Assembly: GCA_964652645.1 (NCBI GenBank)
Contig: CAZZCS010000047.1
Coordinates: 1-17,651, forward strand
Length of the DNA stretch: 17,651 nt
Source: CAZZCS01 sp964652645
Lineage (GTDB): Bacteria > Cloacimonadota > Cloacimonadia > Cloacimonadales > Cloacimonadaceae
Direction of reading: 5' to 3'
Shown: positions 8,056-16,779 of the stretch, in pieces
Layout: the number at the start of each line of letters is the position of its first letter
How positions within the stretch are numbered: the first letter of the stretch is position 1
Made by a program: the position numbers and the translations under genes
Notes under the pieces: model-generated
What the model saw: only the letters and a program-made list of their open reading frames with translations
What the model was told of the DNA's origin: nothing
Databases searched by the model: none

Positions 8056-9237
8056 ATGATAAACAAAGAAGGCTATGACGTGATCGTGGTGGGAGCAGGC
8101 CCTGCTGGCTTGACCGCTGCAAATTACGCCACGAAATATGGGGCAAGGGTGCTGCTCTTGGAGCGGTGCAAGACGCGTCCAAATCCAGTCCGTTGCGCCG
8201 AAGGCCTGCCTATAAACAACTTTAATAAATACGATATAATCCCCTCTGATTGCATATGTTGTGAAATCGATAAGCTGACTCTGCATGCTCCCGATGGAAG
8301 AGCAGTATCACTGAGAAACAAGAGAAAAGGGTTAATTCTGGATCGAGGTAAATACGAGGAGTTTCTCCTGCAAAGAGCCATCAGGAAGGGTGTGACCTAT
8401 GCCTCTGGTACCATCGTAAGGGATTTGATCATTGAAGACGGGGTGGTTCGGGGTGTATTGGCTCAGACGGAGTCCGGGCAAAGACGCATATCCTGCTCCA
8501 TTATGATCGCAGCAGATGGCATAGAATCTCAGATTGCCAGAAAGGCAGGAATCGATACCATGCTCTCGAAGGCAGACCTTGTTTCTTGCTATCAATACCG
8601 CATACGGCATGAGAGCATTGACGCTGAAAGCATTCATATTTTTGTGGGCAAGTGCATAGCTCCCGGAGCTTATGCCTGGGTCTTTCCCAAGTCCAGAGGT
8701 GAGGCGAATGTGGGGCTGGGGATGAACGTAAGCCTTCGGGGTGATATCAGTCCCAAAGAATTGTGTAAGCAATTCATAGCAGACTCTTTTCCAGGCGCAA
8801 AAGTGATCAGCGAAACTGGAGGGGCTGTACCTGTGGCACCCAGCCTGAGTCGGCTTTCAGCACCAGGATTATTGATCGTGGGTGATGCTGCCCGCCTCGT
8901 CAATCCGCTTACCGGTGGCGGGATAGACGCTGCTATCTACTCCGGTAAAGTGGCTGGTATGACTGCAGCCAAAGCCATAGTAAATAAAGATGATAGCTAT
9001 ACTTATTTAAAGAAGTACGATAAACGGATAAACACGGAAATTGGGTTATTTTTGAAGCTTATGTATTCTCTGAACTTGCGCAGTATCCGCATGAGTGATG
9101 AAAGAGCAAACCGGATTGTGCAGATGCTATCGGAGCTTCCGGAAGGTAGGCGCAGCACCAGAAGCTTCATATATTATCTCTTGAGAAAGCAACCCCTCAG
9201 TATCTTGAAAGTAATCCGTAGCGGGATAATGAGTTAA
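8056..9237 (+). CDS. Geranylgeranyl reductase family FAD-dependent oxidoreductase
   Basis: A 393-residue flavoprotein of the family that hydrogenates isoprenoid double bonds, such as archaeal digeranylgeranyl-glycerophospholipid reductase, plant/cyanobacterial ChlP and mycobacterial MenJ. Visible marks are the FAD dinucleotide fold VVGAGPAG (11-18), the conserved Cys in NPVRCAEGL (Cys47), AADGIES (152-158), the lipid-cavity motif AYAWVFPK (205-212) followed by ANVGLG, and the second FAD motif GDAARLVNPLTGGGI (276-290). The C-terminal helical part is positively charged. It starts one base after the RecJ stop with no clear Shine-Dalgarno sequence, so it probably depends on translational coupling. 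The next gene also follows after one base. Possible substrates are polyprenyl phosphate, archaeal-type ether lipid, menaquinone, or free geranylgeranyl diphosphate; the sequence does not decide between them. Confidence 0.88.
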   Translation: MINKEGYDVIVVGAGPAGLTAANYATKYGARVLLLERCKTRPNPVRCAEGLPINNFNKYDIIPSDCICCEIDKLTLHAPDGRAVSLRNKRKGLILDRGKYEEFLLQRAIRKGVTYASGTIVRDLIIEDGVVRGVLAQTESGQRRISCSIMIAADGIESQIARKAGIDTMLSKADLVSCYQYRIRHESIDAESIHIFVGKCIAPGAYAWVFPKSRGEANVGLGMNVSLRGDISPKELCKQFIADSFPGAKVISETGGAVPVAPSLSRLSAPGLLIVGDAARLVNPLTGGGIDAAIYSGKVAGMTAAKAIVNKDDSYTYLKKYDKRINTEIGLFLKLMYSLNLRSIRMSDERANRIVQMLSELPEGRRSTRSFIYYLLRKQPLSILKVIRSGIMS

Positions 9238-9238
9238 G

Positions 9239-9826
9239 ATGACATTGATCAAAGAAAGCATTCGGAAATCCATCCACTTGAGTTCGCTCGTAATCCCTTT
9301 CTCATACAGATATATTCTGGGCTACAACCGGAAACTGGGTTTCAGTATTTTGCTGGCAGCTTTTACGGTTTCGATGATCATTGAGTTCTACAGGTTTTGG
9401 CAGCCCACTTTCAGGAAGACTTTTCACAAGATCTTTTATCTGATTCTGCGCCGGCACGAAATGAGAGATTTTACAGGCGCCACCTACCTGCTGTTTTCCA
9501 GTATGCTCTGTGTGGCTTTTCTTGAGGCACAGATTGCCTTTGCAGCAATAGCCTTTCTCTCGATTGGTGACACCTTCGCGGCGTTGATCGGGATTCACTT
9601 TGGCAAAAGAAAGTTCCTGGGGATGAGTAAATCCCTGGAGGGCAGCCTGGCCTGTTTTCTCTCAACTTTCGTCTTTGGATTGTTCTTCCTGAATCACCCA
9701 CTTCTAGCTTTTACAGGAGCTCTGGCAGCATCGGTAGCAGAGCTGGTGGATTTCAAGGTCGATGATAATATCAAAATACCGCTGATTTCGGGGATTGTGA
9801 TGACCCTGGTCAGCATCTTTATCTAG
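9239..9826 (+). CDS. Diacylglycerol/polyprenol kinase family membrane protein (SEC59/DGK1/VTE5-like)
   Basis: A 195-residue integral membrane protein with about six hydrophobic segments. It belongs to the CTP-dependent lipid kinase family (dolichol kinase SEC59, DAG kinase DGK1, phytol kinase VTE5), which is related to CDP-diacylglycerol synthases. Visible motifs are RKSIHLSS (9-16, the N-terminal RK..H), TGATY (79-83), SIGDTFAALIG (108-118), FGKRK (121-125), KSLEGS (131-136), and VAELVDFKVDDNIKIPL (166-182), where the DDN..IPL end is typical of the family. The pairing with a geranylgeranyl reductase on one side and a polyprenyl-phosphate glycosyltransferase on the other favours a polyprenol-like substrate over diacylglycerol. 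A CTP:lipid cytidylyltransferase (CarS-like) activity is a less likely alternative. It has one-base spacing to the upstream gene. Confidence 0.82.
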   Translation: MTLIKESIRKSIHLSSLVIPFSYRYILGYNRKLGFSILLAAFTVSMIIEFYRFWQPTFRKTFHKIFYLILRRHEMRDFTGATYLLFSSMLCVAFLEAQIAFAAIAFLSIGDTFAALIGIHFGKRKFLGMSKSLEGSLACFLSTFVFGLFFLNHPLLAFTGALAASVAELVDFKVDDNIKIPLISGIVMTLVSIFI

Positions 9827-9835
9827 CGAGGACTT

Positions 9836-10792
9836 ATGCTTTTATCGTTTGTAATCCCAGTTTTGAACGAAGAGGAATCATTGCGCACTCTCACAGAGGA
9901 AATCATTGCCAATGTGGGTAGTTATGACTACGAAATTATATTCATCGATGATGGCAGCAGGGATAAAAGCTTTGAGATCATGCTTGATCTGGCAGCATCA
10001 AATCCAGCGCTTAAATTAATTCGGTTCAGAAGGAATTTTGGTAAATCCGCTGCCCTGCAATGCGGGTTTGAGCTTGCTTCTGGAGACGTTGTGTTTACCA
10101 TGGATGCCGATCTGCAAGACAATCCTGCCGAGATCGGGAGTTTTATAGCCAAGTTGGACGAAGGTTATGATTTGGTCTCGGGTTGGAAGCAAAAGCGCAA
10201 AGACCCGCTCCACAAGGTGCTTCCATCCAGATTGTTCAATTTTGTCACAGCCCGTACTTTCAGGCTGAAGCTCAAGGACTACAATTGTGGTTTCAAAGCC
10301 TACCGTCGAAGCGTAGTCAAAGAACTCAATGTCTATGGAGAAATGCACCGCTATATCCCTGCCCTGGCCAATTCTCTGGGCTATCGTATCGCCGAGATAC
10401 CTGTACAGCACAGAGCAAGGCAATTTGGCCGCTCCAAGTACGGTCTGGAGCGATATCTGAGAGGTTTCTTTGATCTCTTGACGGTGAAGATGGTGACACA
10501 ATACATGAAGAGCCCGCTCTATCTCTTTGGCAGGATTGGCCTGGTAGCAGCCCTGCTGGGAGTATTGATCACGGCATATCTCACAGTACTGAAAGTGTTT
10601 TACCAGCAACCTCTCTACAATAGACCCCTGCTCTTTCTCGGTATCCTTCTGATCCTCAGCGGATTACAGTTCTTCTCCATGGGGCTGATCTCGGAGCTTA
10701 TGATCAATAGAACCAGCCAACGCAACAAAACCATGATTTCTATCGCGGATAGGATCAATATAGAAGTCCAGGATGAAAAAGACTACTCTTAG
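9836..10792 (+). CDS. DPM1/GtrB/ArnC-type family 2 glycosyltransferase
   Basis: A 318-residue GT-A glycosyltransferase with two C-terminal transmembrane helices (about 231-254 and 264-286). This is the layout of enzymes that transfer a sugar from a nucleotide donor to a polyprenyl phosphate on the cytoplasmic face. Motifs: FVIPVLNEEES (5-15), IDDGSRD (37-43), MDADLQDNP (89-97, containing the metal-binding DxD), CGFKAYRR (151-158), GEMHRYIP (168-175) and the basic FGRSKYGLERY (197-207), conserved in the GtrB/DPM group. AGGA precedes the ATG by about 4 bases, a short spacing. The last 20 bases overlap the start of the permease gene. The donor sugar cannot be inferred; no flippase or acceptor glycosyltransferase is next to it. 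Confidence 0.88.
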   Translation: MLLSFVIPVLNEEESLRTLTEEIIANVGSYDYEIIFIDDGSRDKSFEIMLDLAASNPALKLIRFRRNFGKSAALQCGFELASGDVVFTMDADLQDNPAEIGSFIAKLDEGYDLVSGWKQKRKDPLHKVLPSRLFNFVTARTFRLKLKDYNCGFKAYRRSVVKELNVYGEMHRYIPALANSLGYRIAEIPVQHRARQFGRSKYGLERYLRGFFDLLTVKMVTQYMKSPLYLFGRIGLVAALLGVLITAYLTVLKVFYQQPLYNRPLLFLGILLILSGLQFFSMGLISELMINRTSQRNKTMISIADRINIEVQDEKDYS

Positions 10793-12011
10793 CCCTCTGG
10801 AAAGCTTCTATCTCGAGCGCTACCTCAGCCATCCCAGGAAGTACCTGTTTCAGTTCAATTTTGCCTTTATGATCCTGGGAATCGTAATCTCGGTTGGGAT
10901 TCTGGGGGCAGGATTGAACCTCTTTGAGGGTTACGAGCGTACCTTGAAAACCCTGTTGCTGGATTCGATGTCTCACATTAGTATCCAACGCTACAACGGA
11001 GAATATCTGGATGAAAACGATATCCAGAATCTGCAAAGTGTCCTGGCCGGATTTGAGTCCGTAGAAAGCATAGAACCGATGTTTAGTGCCACTGTAATGG
11101 TGTCACACGATGGCATTGTAAGAGGTTGTCAGCTAAAGGCATACGACAATGACACTAAAGCAGTACTTTCATATGAAAAATACGTTACCCAGGGGTCTAC
11201 AAAACCATCACCACAGGGCATCATCGTTGGCCACTACCTAGCCAGAGAGCTTGGCTTGAGTGTGGGTGACGATCTTAGCCTGGTCTATCCCCAGTTCGAG
11301 CGCATCTCTGCGATGGGGATGTACCCCAGCAGCAGAACCTACCGAATAGATGGTTTGTATCAATCTGGCTATTATGAATACGACAGAAGCCTGATTATTG
11401 CCTCCAAGGAGACAGCAGACGAGCTGACCATGAGCGAGGGGAAATACTCGTATCTGGAGCTGAGACTGAGTCCAAAACACCTTGCCAGGGCAGCCACGAT
11501 CAGCAGAGAGTTGGAAAGAAAGATAGGCAAGGACTTGCTCGCGATTCCCTGGACAGCTTACAATCAGGGATTGTTCCGGCTGATTGTGATCGAGAAATGG
11601 CTGATCTTCATCATCTTCAGCTTTCTGGTGCTTATCTCGGGGCTAAACGTAGTGAGTGCTGTTACAGCGGTGATTTACGACAAGAAGAATGAGATTGCGA
11701 TCTTGAAAACCATCGGTGCCACCAGCCATCTGATCAAGAAATTACTCTATCTCCGCATAGCTCTGATCTGTCTGATTTCGATCTTACTGGGGCAGATTTT
11801 GGGCGTCTTACTCTCGCTATTTGTAGTAAAACAAAACTTTTATACCCTCAAAGGTGATGTGTATTTCATAGATCGACTGGTAATGCACGTTTCACCCCTA
11901 AATCAGGCCATAATATTTGCCTGTGCCGCCCTGATGATCTATATTTGCATTAGAGTACCGCTCAAATCCATTACGAAAATGGAAGTGATTGATGTGCTGA
12001 GACATAAGTAA
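10773..12011 (+). CDS. lolC: LolC/LolE-type lipoprotein-releasing permease (FtsX fold)
   Basis: The inner-membrane subunit that, with LolD, extracts lipoproteins from the inner membrane for delivery to the outer membrane. The 412 residues have the MacB/LolC topology: one N-terminal transmembrane helix (about 26-50), a periplasmic domain of about 220 residues, and three C-terminal helices (about 272-297, 327-352, 375-395). KKNEIAILKTIGAT (about 304-317) is the coupling-helix signature of FtsX-fold permeases. It starts with SFYLERYL, as in LolC/E. Only one permease gene is present beside lolD, so a homodimer (LolF-like) is likely unless a partner lies elsewhere. ATG 10773 lies inside the glycosyltransferase gene with AGG just before it. 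The ABC partner is 11 bases downstream. Confidence 0.85.
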   Translation: MKKTTLSPLESFYLERYLSHPRKYLFQFNFAFMILGIVISVGILGAGLNLFEGYERTLKTLLLDSMSHISIQRYNGEYLDENDIQNLQSVLAGFESVESIEPMFSATVMVSHDGIVRGCQLKAYDNDTKAVLSYEKYVTQGSTKPSPQGIIVGHYLARELGLSVGDDLSLVYPQFERISAMGMYPSSRTYRIDGLYQSGYYEYDRSLIIASKETADELTMSEGKYSYLELRLSPKHLARAATISRELERKIGKDLLAIPWTAYNQGLFRLIVIEKWLIFIIFSFLVLISGLNVVSAVTAVIYDKKNEIAILKTIGATSHLIKKLLYLRIALICLISILLGQILGVLLSLFVVKQNFYTLKGDVYFIDRLVMHVSPLNQAIIFACAALMIYICIRVPLKSITKMEVIDVLRHK

Positions 12012-12013
12012 GA

Positions 12014-12018
12014 GGAGG
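12014..12018 (+). promoter_or_regulatory. Strong ribosome binding site for the TTG start of lolD
   Basis: GGAGG within AGAGGAGGA sits 4 bases before TTG 12023. No in-frame ATG lies near, and the protein from TTG begins at the normal LolD position, so the Shine-Dalgarno sequence supports TTG as the start. Confidence 0.75.
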
Positions 12019-12022
12019 AAGA

Positions 12023-12700
12023 TTGATCTGCATTGAGGCCAAAGGAATAAAGAAGAGCTATCAGGATAGTGACCAGATGATCAAGGTGCTGGCTGGGCTC
12101 GATCTCTCCATTGAGACTGGTGAGCTTGTCTCTGTAACCGGTCAGTCTGGTTGCGGAAAGAGCACTCTACTCCATCTCTTGGGGTTGCTGGATAGTCCAG
12201 ACGAAGGTACGATAGAGCTACTTGGTAGCCCTGTCTCTTCCACCATGCCAAACGCCGCACAGATCCGTAACCAGGATCTGGGATTCGTATTCCAGTTTCA
12301 CTATCTGATCGATGATCTCTCCGCATTACACAATGTGGCCTTACCGCTGCTCATTGCTGGTCACAAGAGCGCTTATGCCATGTCTGAAGCGCAGAATCTA
12401 CTGGCCAGATTCAATATGGCCTCCAGGGTAAATCATTATCCCAACCAACTGAGTGGAGGCGAACAACAGCGCGTGGCTCTAGCCCGTGCTTTGATCAATA
12501 AACCCAAGATTGTATTTGCCGATGAACCTACTGGCAATCTCGATCCTGAGCATAGTATGGAAGTCTGGAATCTGATCCAGGAAATGAATAAAGAACTGAA
12601 GCAGACCTTTGTAATCGTGACCCACGATGCAACATTAGCAGCTTTGGCAGATAGTGAGTATGTCTTGAAAAACGGAGTTTTAGATAGAGTCTTAGCATGA
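12023..12700 (+). CDS. lolD: LolD-type ABC transporter ATPase
   Basis: A 225-residue ATPase that drives lipoprotein release with the preceding permease. All nucleotide-binding elements are intact: Walker A GQSGCGKS (40-47), Q-loop at FVFQFHYL (88-95, Gln91), ABC signature LSGGEQQRVALARAL (143-157), Walker B IVFADEP (163-169), D-loop GNLDP (171-175) and switch His201 in VTHD. The LLHLLGLLDSPDEG and FHYLIDDLSALHNV stretches match the LolD/MacB-type subfamily. Translation starts at TTG with a strong Shine-Dalgarno sequence. The stop overlaps the tamB start as ATGA, so the ATPase and TamB are translationally coupled. MacB-type export is a possible alternative, but no membrane-fusion protein is nearby. 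Confidence 0.9.
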   Translation: MICIEAKGIKKSYQDSDQMIKVLAGLDLSIETGELVSVTGQSGCGKSTLLHLLGLLDSPDEGTIELLGSPVSSTMPNAAQIRNQDLGFVFQFHYLIDDLSALHNVALPLLIAGHKSAYAMSEAQNLLARFNMASRVNHYPNQLSGGEQQRVALARALINKPKIVFADEPTGNLDPEHSMEVWNLIQEMNKELKQTFVIVTHDATLAALADSEYVLKNGVLDRVLA

Positions 12701-15700
12701 GAAAACCACGGCTGCTCCTCAGTTTTGTTCTTGTTTTGCTGGTAATCAATGCCGCATTCTTCATTGGATGGTACGGCTTGGACTTACAGCGCAAAGTGAG
12801 TAACATCATTGAGAAGCAGGTGGGAGCCATCCTCGGTGGAAAACTTCAAATAGGCTCGCTCAGCATCGGAGACAGGCTGATAGTGGCCAGGGATATCAGC
12901 TTTGACGAGGATGAGGGTGTCTATGCCTTTACGGCAAAAGAACTTCGTGTCCGCTACAACCTTTTGAAACTGATAGTACACAGGGGAGATTTGGCCCAGG
13001 GTATCTCCAAGATTGATATCACCAGACCCTACTTTGAGTATCATTACACTCCCTCGGATGAGCCCAGTAGAGATAGTGATGCCGGGATTCCGGATCTCAC
13101 AAAGTACTTTGGAGCGCTCAGTATTATCGATGCTTCAGCTCTGATAACTGTCACATTGGCGACCTCTGAAACCGATACCTTGCAGATCAGGGAGACGATC
13201 AACAACCTGAATGCGACACTGCAAAACACTTCAAAGAGTGAGATTGCTCTGCGCTGTAATATCGGTAGTGCTGGCATCCTCAATGCAAAAGCGACTCTCG
13301 ATCGGGGAGCGATTGCCAATCTCGAGGCCGAGCTTCGCGGATTTGAACCCAGCCACATTACCCATCCCCAAGCCACAAACCTGCATTCGGAGATCTCTGT
13401 AACTGCAAATATAGTACAGCCCAACGTCAATGCTCCCATGCAGATAAACTACAGTGCTTTGATCTGGAATACCCAGGCAACCGTGATGGAGCATCGCCTC
13501 AAGATACCATTCATCAACGCCAAAGGGGATCTTTCGCAAGTAAAGGTCGAAGTGTCCAGTATTGACGTGGGGCAGAGCAGTATGTCTGCGCAGCTTTTGA
13601 TCGAGGATCTGGATTCAAAACCCAGGTTTGAAAGCTCTATCCAGCTTGCAGCCCTGGATCTGAGCCTGATAGATCAATCCCTCTCTGGCCTGGTACGAGG
13701 AACTCTTGAGGCCAGTGGTACATTGGATGAACCTGTGGCAAAGGCCCGGCTCCGGGCAGAATCCGTGCAGTATGATACGCTTGCGGTTAGCGATATCGAA
13801 CTGGTCGCAGGTTATGTAGATAAACAGCTCACGGTGCATTTGGAGCAGGCCATTTGGGAAGACCAGCTGATAGAGATAACAGCCTTGCTGGATACCTATA
13901 TGATGGATCTGAGCGGTGCCCTGAGCATACGACCCCTTGACCAGCTTCGCAAAGACGTCAGAGTCGAAGCTGAGATCAATTTTGAGCTTGGGCTTTATTC
14001 TCAATATCCCAATGCTGATCTGCAGATCGAACACCTAAACGTGATTTTCCACGATATCGAAAGTGGTGATATCCAGGGTTCTATTGTCCTCGCGCCTCTT
14101 GTTCTAGAGGGAATCACTCAAAACTACCTGGCTGAGGTCAAGCTGCAGAGCGATAAGGGACTGGCAATTGACGCCATTGGCGATATCCTGAACAAATCGA
14201 TTTCGCTAGAACTGGATATGATGGATCTGGAGCTTGCCAGCGTTGTTTCCCATGAACTCACAGAGCATCACAAGCCCGTTCTGGGGGGTAAAGTATTAGT
14301 TATAATGAGTGACGATAAGGTATTCGGCAGCATCGCATTAAGTCTTGTGACAGAATCCGAGCTGGCGATAGATACTGAGTTTAAGAGTCATTTCAGTTTC
14401 GATTTTGCTGATATGAGCGGAGCCCTAAACTACAATAGTCTGAGATCAAGCTTCAATGATAACCCTGCCGATATCAGTTTTTATGCCACCTACAAGGATG
14501 GAACCGTAACCCTGGCCAATTTTGATCTCAATAATGTTCTCATCCTCTCGGGGATGCTAAACACCAAAGATCCCAGTGACTTCAATTTCAACGTGATGCT
14601 GAGGGAGATAAGCTCTACCTACATTCAGAAGTACCTCGATTTTCTGGAGATCAAATTACCAGAATTTGAATCCATCAGCCTGAGCACACTCTACAACATC
14701 CAGCAAAATCAGGAGTTAGCAGGAAGTATCCAATTGCAAAATCTATATCTTGAGGGCTTGAACCCCCTATCAGCCACGCTGGGTTTTGGGGGAGATGTAA
14801 AGGAACTCACGCTGGAAGGCGAAGTACGAGATAGATTCAAAAGACTGTCGAGCATCGATGGCAAGGGCTCTGTCTTACCAACTGTGGACGTGGATTTGAG
14901 CGCGACCACAACGGGCTTGAGCATAAAAGATCTATTGCCGGATCTACCGCTAGCCGTAAATCTGGATAGCAAGATAGACTTCAGATACAAGGATATCTTT
15001 GGTGAAGACGGTGGTGAGATGTCCCTGGCCACCGCTATCAATGCTACCAATTTTACCTATCAGAATATCAAATTGGATACTCTCAGGCTTGCCATATCAC
15101 AAACTCCGGAGCGTCTGATTCTGGATGAACTGAATGTCCATGCCAGAGACGTCGGCAGCATTAGAGGCAGTGGGGCTCTGGATTATAACTATATTACAAA
15201 CACTTTCTATGATGGCGATAGCGAATTGGTTCTGGATGCTGATCTGGATGTGATGAGATGGCTGAAGGAGAACGTCGATGCTGTGGAAGACGCCAGGGGC
15301 AGATTACAGCTGAACTGCTCGATTGGCACCTTTGAGGACGAGTTCTTTATCCGGGAAGGTGAGCTTTCTTTGTTGGGATCCAATCTGAAGATTAAAGATC
15401 AGATGGAGACAGTGTCGGATATCCGGTTCAGGGGTGAGTTTGAGAACAACCGTTTCACGATCCGCGAAGGCTTGTTCAACATCGGACAGGGTCGTCTGCA
15501 GATCCGGAATTATTTTGATCCCGAGCCCAGTGATCACTTCATGGTCGGGGTGCTGGACCTGGGGATTTTTGAGATCCGGACAGGCAGCAACGGCATTATG
15601 TTTAACCTGCCGGACTTCACGCTTCAGAGAGCACTGAGCAGGGCGGTGATCAGCGGCAGGAATTCCGATTATCTGGTAGTCAAAGGTCCCTTTGATGCCA

Positions 15701-16761
15701 TGAAAATCAAAGGTGACGTCCTGGTCTCAAACGCTCGCTTAGTCTATCCTCCCAATACAGACAACCTCTTGAAACTGATCAATTCTGTGCGGGAATCTGC
15801 CACCAGCAGACCTGCCAGCGATCCTGTTCCTCTACCATTTATCCTGGATTTAATGGTCTTGGTAGGGGACAACAATTCTTACGAGACTTATCCTCTGAAC
15901 GTACAATTGTCTTCCAGCAGTTTCCTCCATTTACTCTATGATGGCTCGGATTTTACCGTCAATGAAGCAAATTTTGTGATCGAGCGCGGCACCATCGACT
16001 TTGTGGGAACTATCTTCCAGGTGGACTTTGTGAGCGTGAACATCATTGATGCCCAAAACATCATGAATATTGGAGGTACGTTCTATCGCAGAGCTGCAGA
16101 TGGCACGATGATCACTCTCAGGATATCCACTCCCTACGATCCAGATAAGGATCTGATCAGTCGCCTCGAGTTTGATCTGAGCAGCGACAACCCGGAAGAT
16201 AGGACTATAACCCACATCATCGCCAGATTGAGATACAACGAATCTGTAGATGAGCTCACGCCGGAGCAGAGGCAAAGCCTGCTGCAGGACGATGCCGTGA
16301 TGCTAATCTCCCAGAACCTGAATACCACTATTCTCACACCTTTCTTTCACCCCATAGAAAACAGCATCAGACGTTTTCTCCGCCTGGATAGCTTCAATAT
16401 CCGGGCCGGCTTCATCGAGAACCTGGTATCGGAGTATGCATCTGATCCTTCCCAGCTTTCAGCCTATACCGATCTGAACCAGATGGACACCGAAATCAAG
16501 AAACTAAGTTCGTCCATTCTGCTCAATAATCTGTCAGTTTCGATGAGTAAATACCTGGGTAGAAAGTTCTTTTTAGATTATGAATTTAGCCTGGAAGAGG
16601 CGACAAATATCTCGGAGGAGACCAGGATTCTGGTATCTCACGACACCTCGCTCAGGATGCTCCTGCCCTGGCGCTTGAGAATTGCCTATACCCTTAAGTA
16701 TGAGGCTGCAAAAGAGACGTTTTCCCACGGGGTTATGATCCAGCGTTCATTCAGATTTTAG
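12697..16761 (+). CDS. tamB: TamB/DUF490-family envelope biogenesis protein
   Basis: A 1354-residue protein anchored in the inner membrane by one N-terminal helix (about 5-27) and spanning the periplasm as a long beta-rich structure. The middle is made of repetitive AsmA-like strands (many short D/E-L-x-L segments). The C-terminal TamB domain covers roughly 950-1354, with RGTIDFVGTIFQVDF near 1097, SFNIRAGF near 1230, LGRKFFLDYEF near 1287 and a final FRF. Known TamB proteins help insert certain outer-membrane proteins with TamA/BamA and, with the related AsmA-like proteins YhdP and YdbH, carry phospholipids to the outer membrane. The length fits (E. coli TamB is about 1260). No TamA or BamA gene is adjacent. 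It is coupled to lolD by ATGA and is the last gene of the operon. Confidence 0.87.
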   Translation: MRKPRLLLSFVLVLLVINAAFFIGWYGLDLQRKVSNIIEKQVGAILGGKLQIGSLSIGDRLIVARDISFDEDEGVYAFTAKELRVRYNLLKLIVHRGDLAQGISKIDITRPYFEYHYTPSDEPSRDSDAGIPDLTKYFGALSIIDASALITVTLATSETDTLQIRETINNLNATLQNTSKSEIALRCNIGSAGILNAKATLDRGAIANLEAELRGFEPSHITHPQATNLHSEISVTANIVQPNVNAPMQINYSALIWNTQATVMEHRLKIPFINAKGDLSQVKVEVSSIDVGQSSMSAQLLIEDLDSKPRFESSIQLAALDLSLIDQSLSGLVRGTLEASGTLDEPVAKARLRAESVQYDTLAVSDIELVAGYVDKQLTVHLEQAIWEDQLIEITALLDTYMMDLSGALSIRPLDQLRKDVRVEAEINFELGLYSQYPNADLQIEHLNVIFHDIESGDIQGSIVLAPLVLEGITQNYLAEVKLQSDKGLAIDAIGDILNKSISLELDMMDLELASVVSHELTEHHKPVLGGKVLVIMSDDKVFGSIALSLVTESELAIDTEFKSHFSFDFADMSGALNYNSLRSSFNDNPADISFYATYKDGTVTLANFDLNNVLILSGMLNTKDPSDFNFNVMLREISSTYIQKYLDFLEIKLPEFESISLSTLYNIQQNQELAGSIQLQNLYLEGLNPLSATLGFGGDVKELTLEGEVRDRFKRLSSIDGKGSVLPTVDVDLSATTTGLSIKDLLPDLPLAVNLDSKIDFRYKDIFGEDGGEMSLATAINATNFTYQNIKLDTLRLAISQTPERLILDELNVHARDVGSIRGSGALDYNYITNTFYDGDSELVLDADLDVMRWLKENVDAVEDARGRLQLNCSIGTFEDEFFIREGELSLLGSNLKIKDQMETVSDIRFRGEFENNRFTIREGLFNIGQGRLQIRNYFDPEPSDHFMVGVLDLGIFEIRTGSNGIMFNLPDFTLQRALSRAVISGRNSDYLVVKGPFDAMKIKGDVLVSNARLVYPPNTDNLLKLINSVRESATSRPASDPVPLPFILDLMVLVGDNNSYETYPLNVQLSSSSFLHLLYDGSDFTVNEANFVIERGTIDFVGTIFQVDFVSVNIIDAQNIMNIGGTFYRRAADGTMITLRISTPYDPDKDLISRLEFDLSSDNPEDRTITHIIARLRYNESVDELTPEQRQSLLQDDAVMLISQNLNTTILTPFFHPIENSIRRFLRLDSFNIRAGFIENLVSEYASDPSQLSAYTDLNQMDTEIKKLSSSILLNNLSVSMSKYLGRKFFLDYEFSLEEATNISEETRILVSHDTSLRMLLPWRLRIAYTLKYEAAKETFSHGVMIQRSFRF

Positions 16762-16779
16762 GCCATTATCAATAAATCC

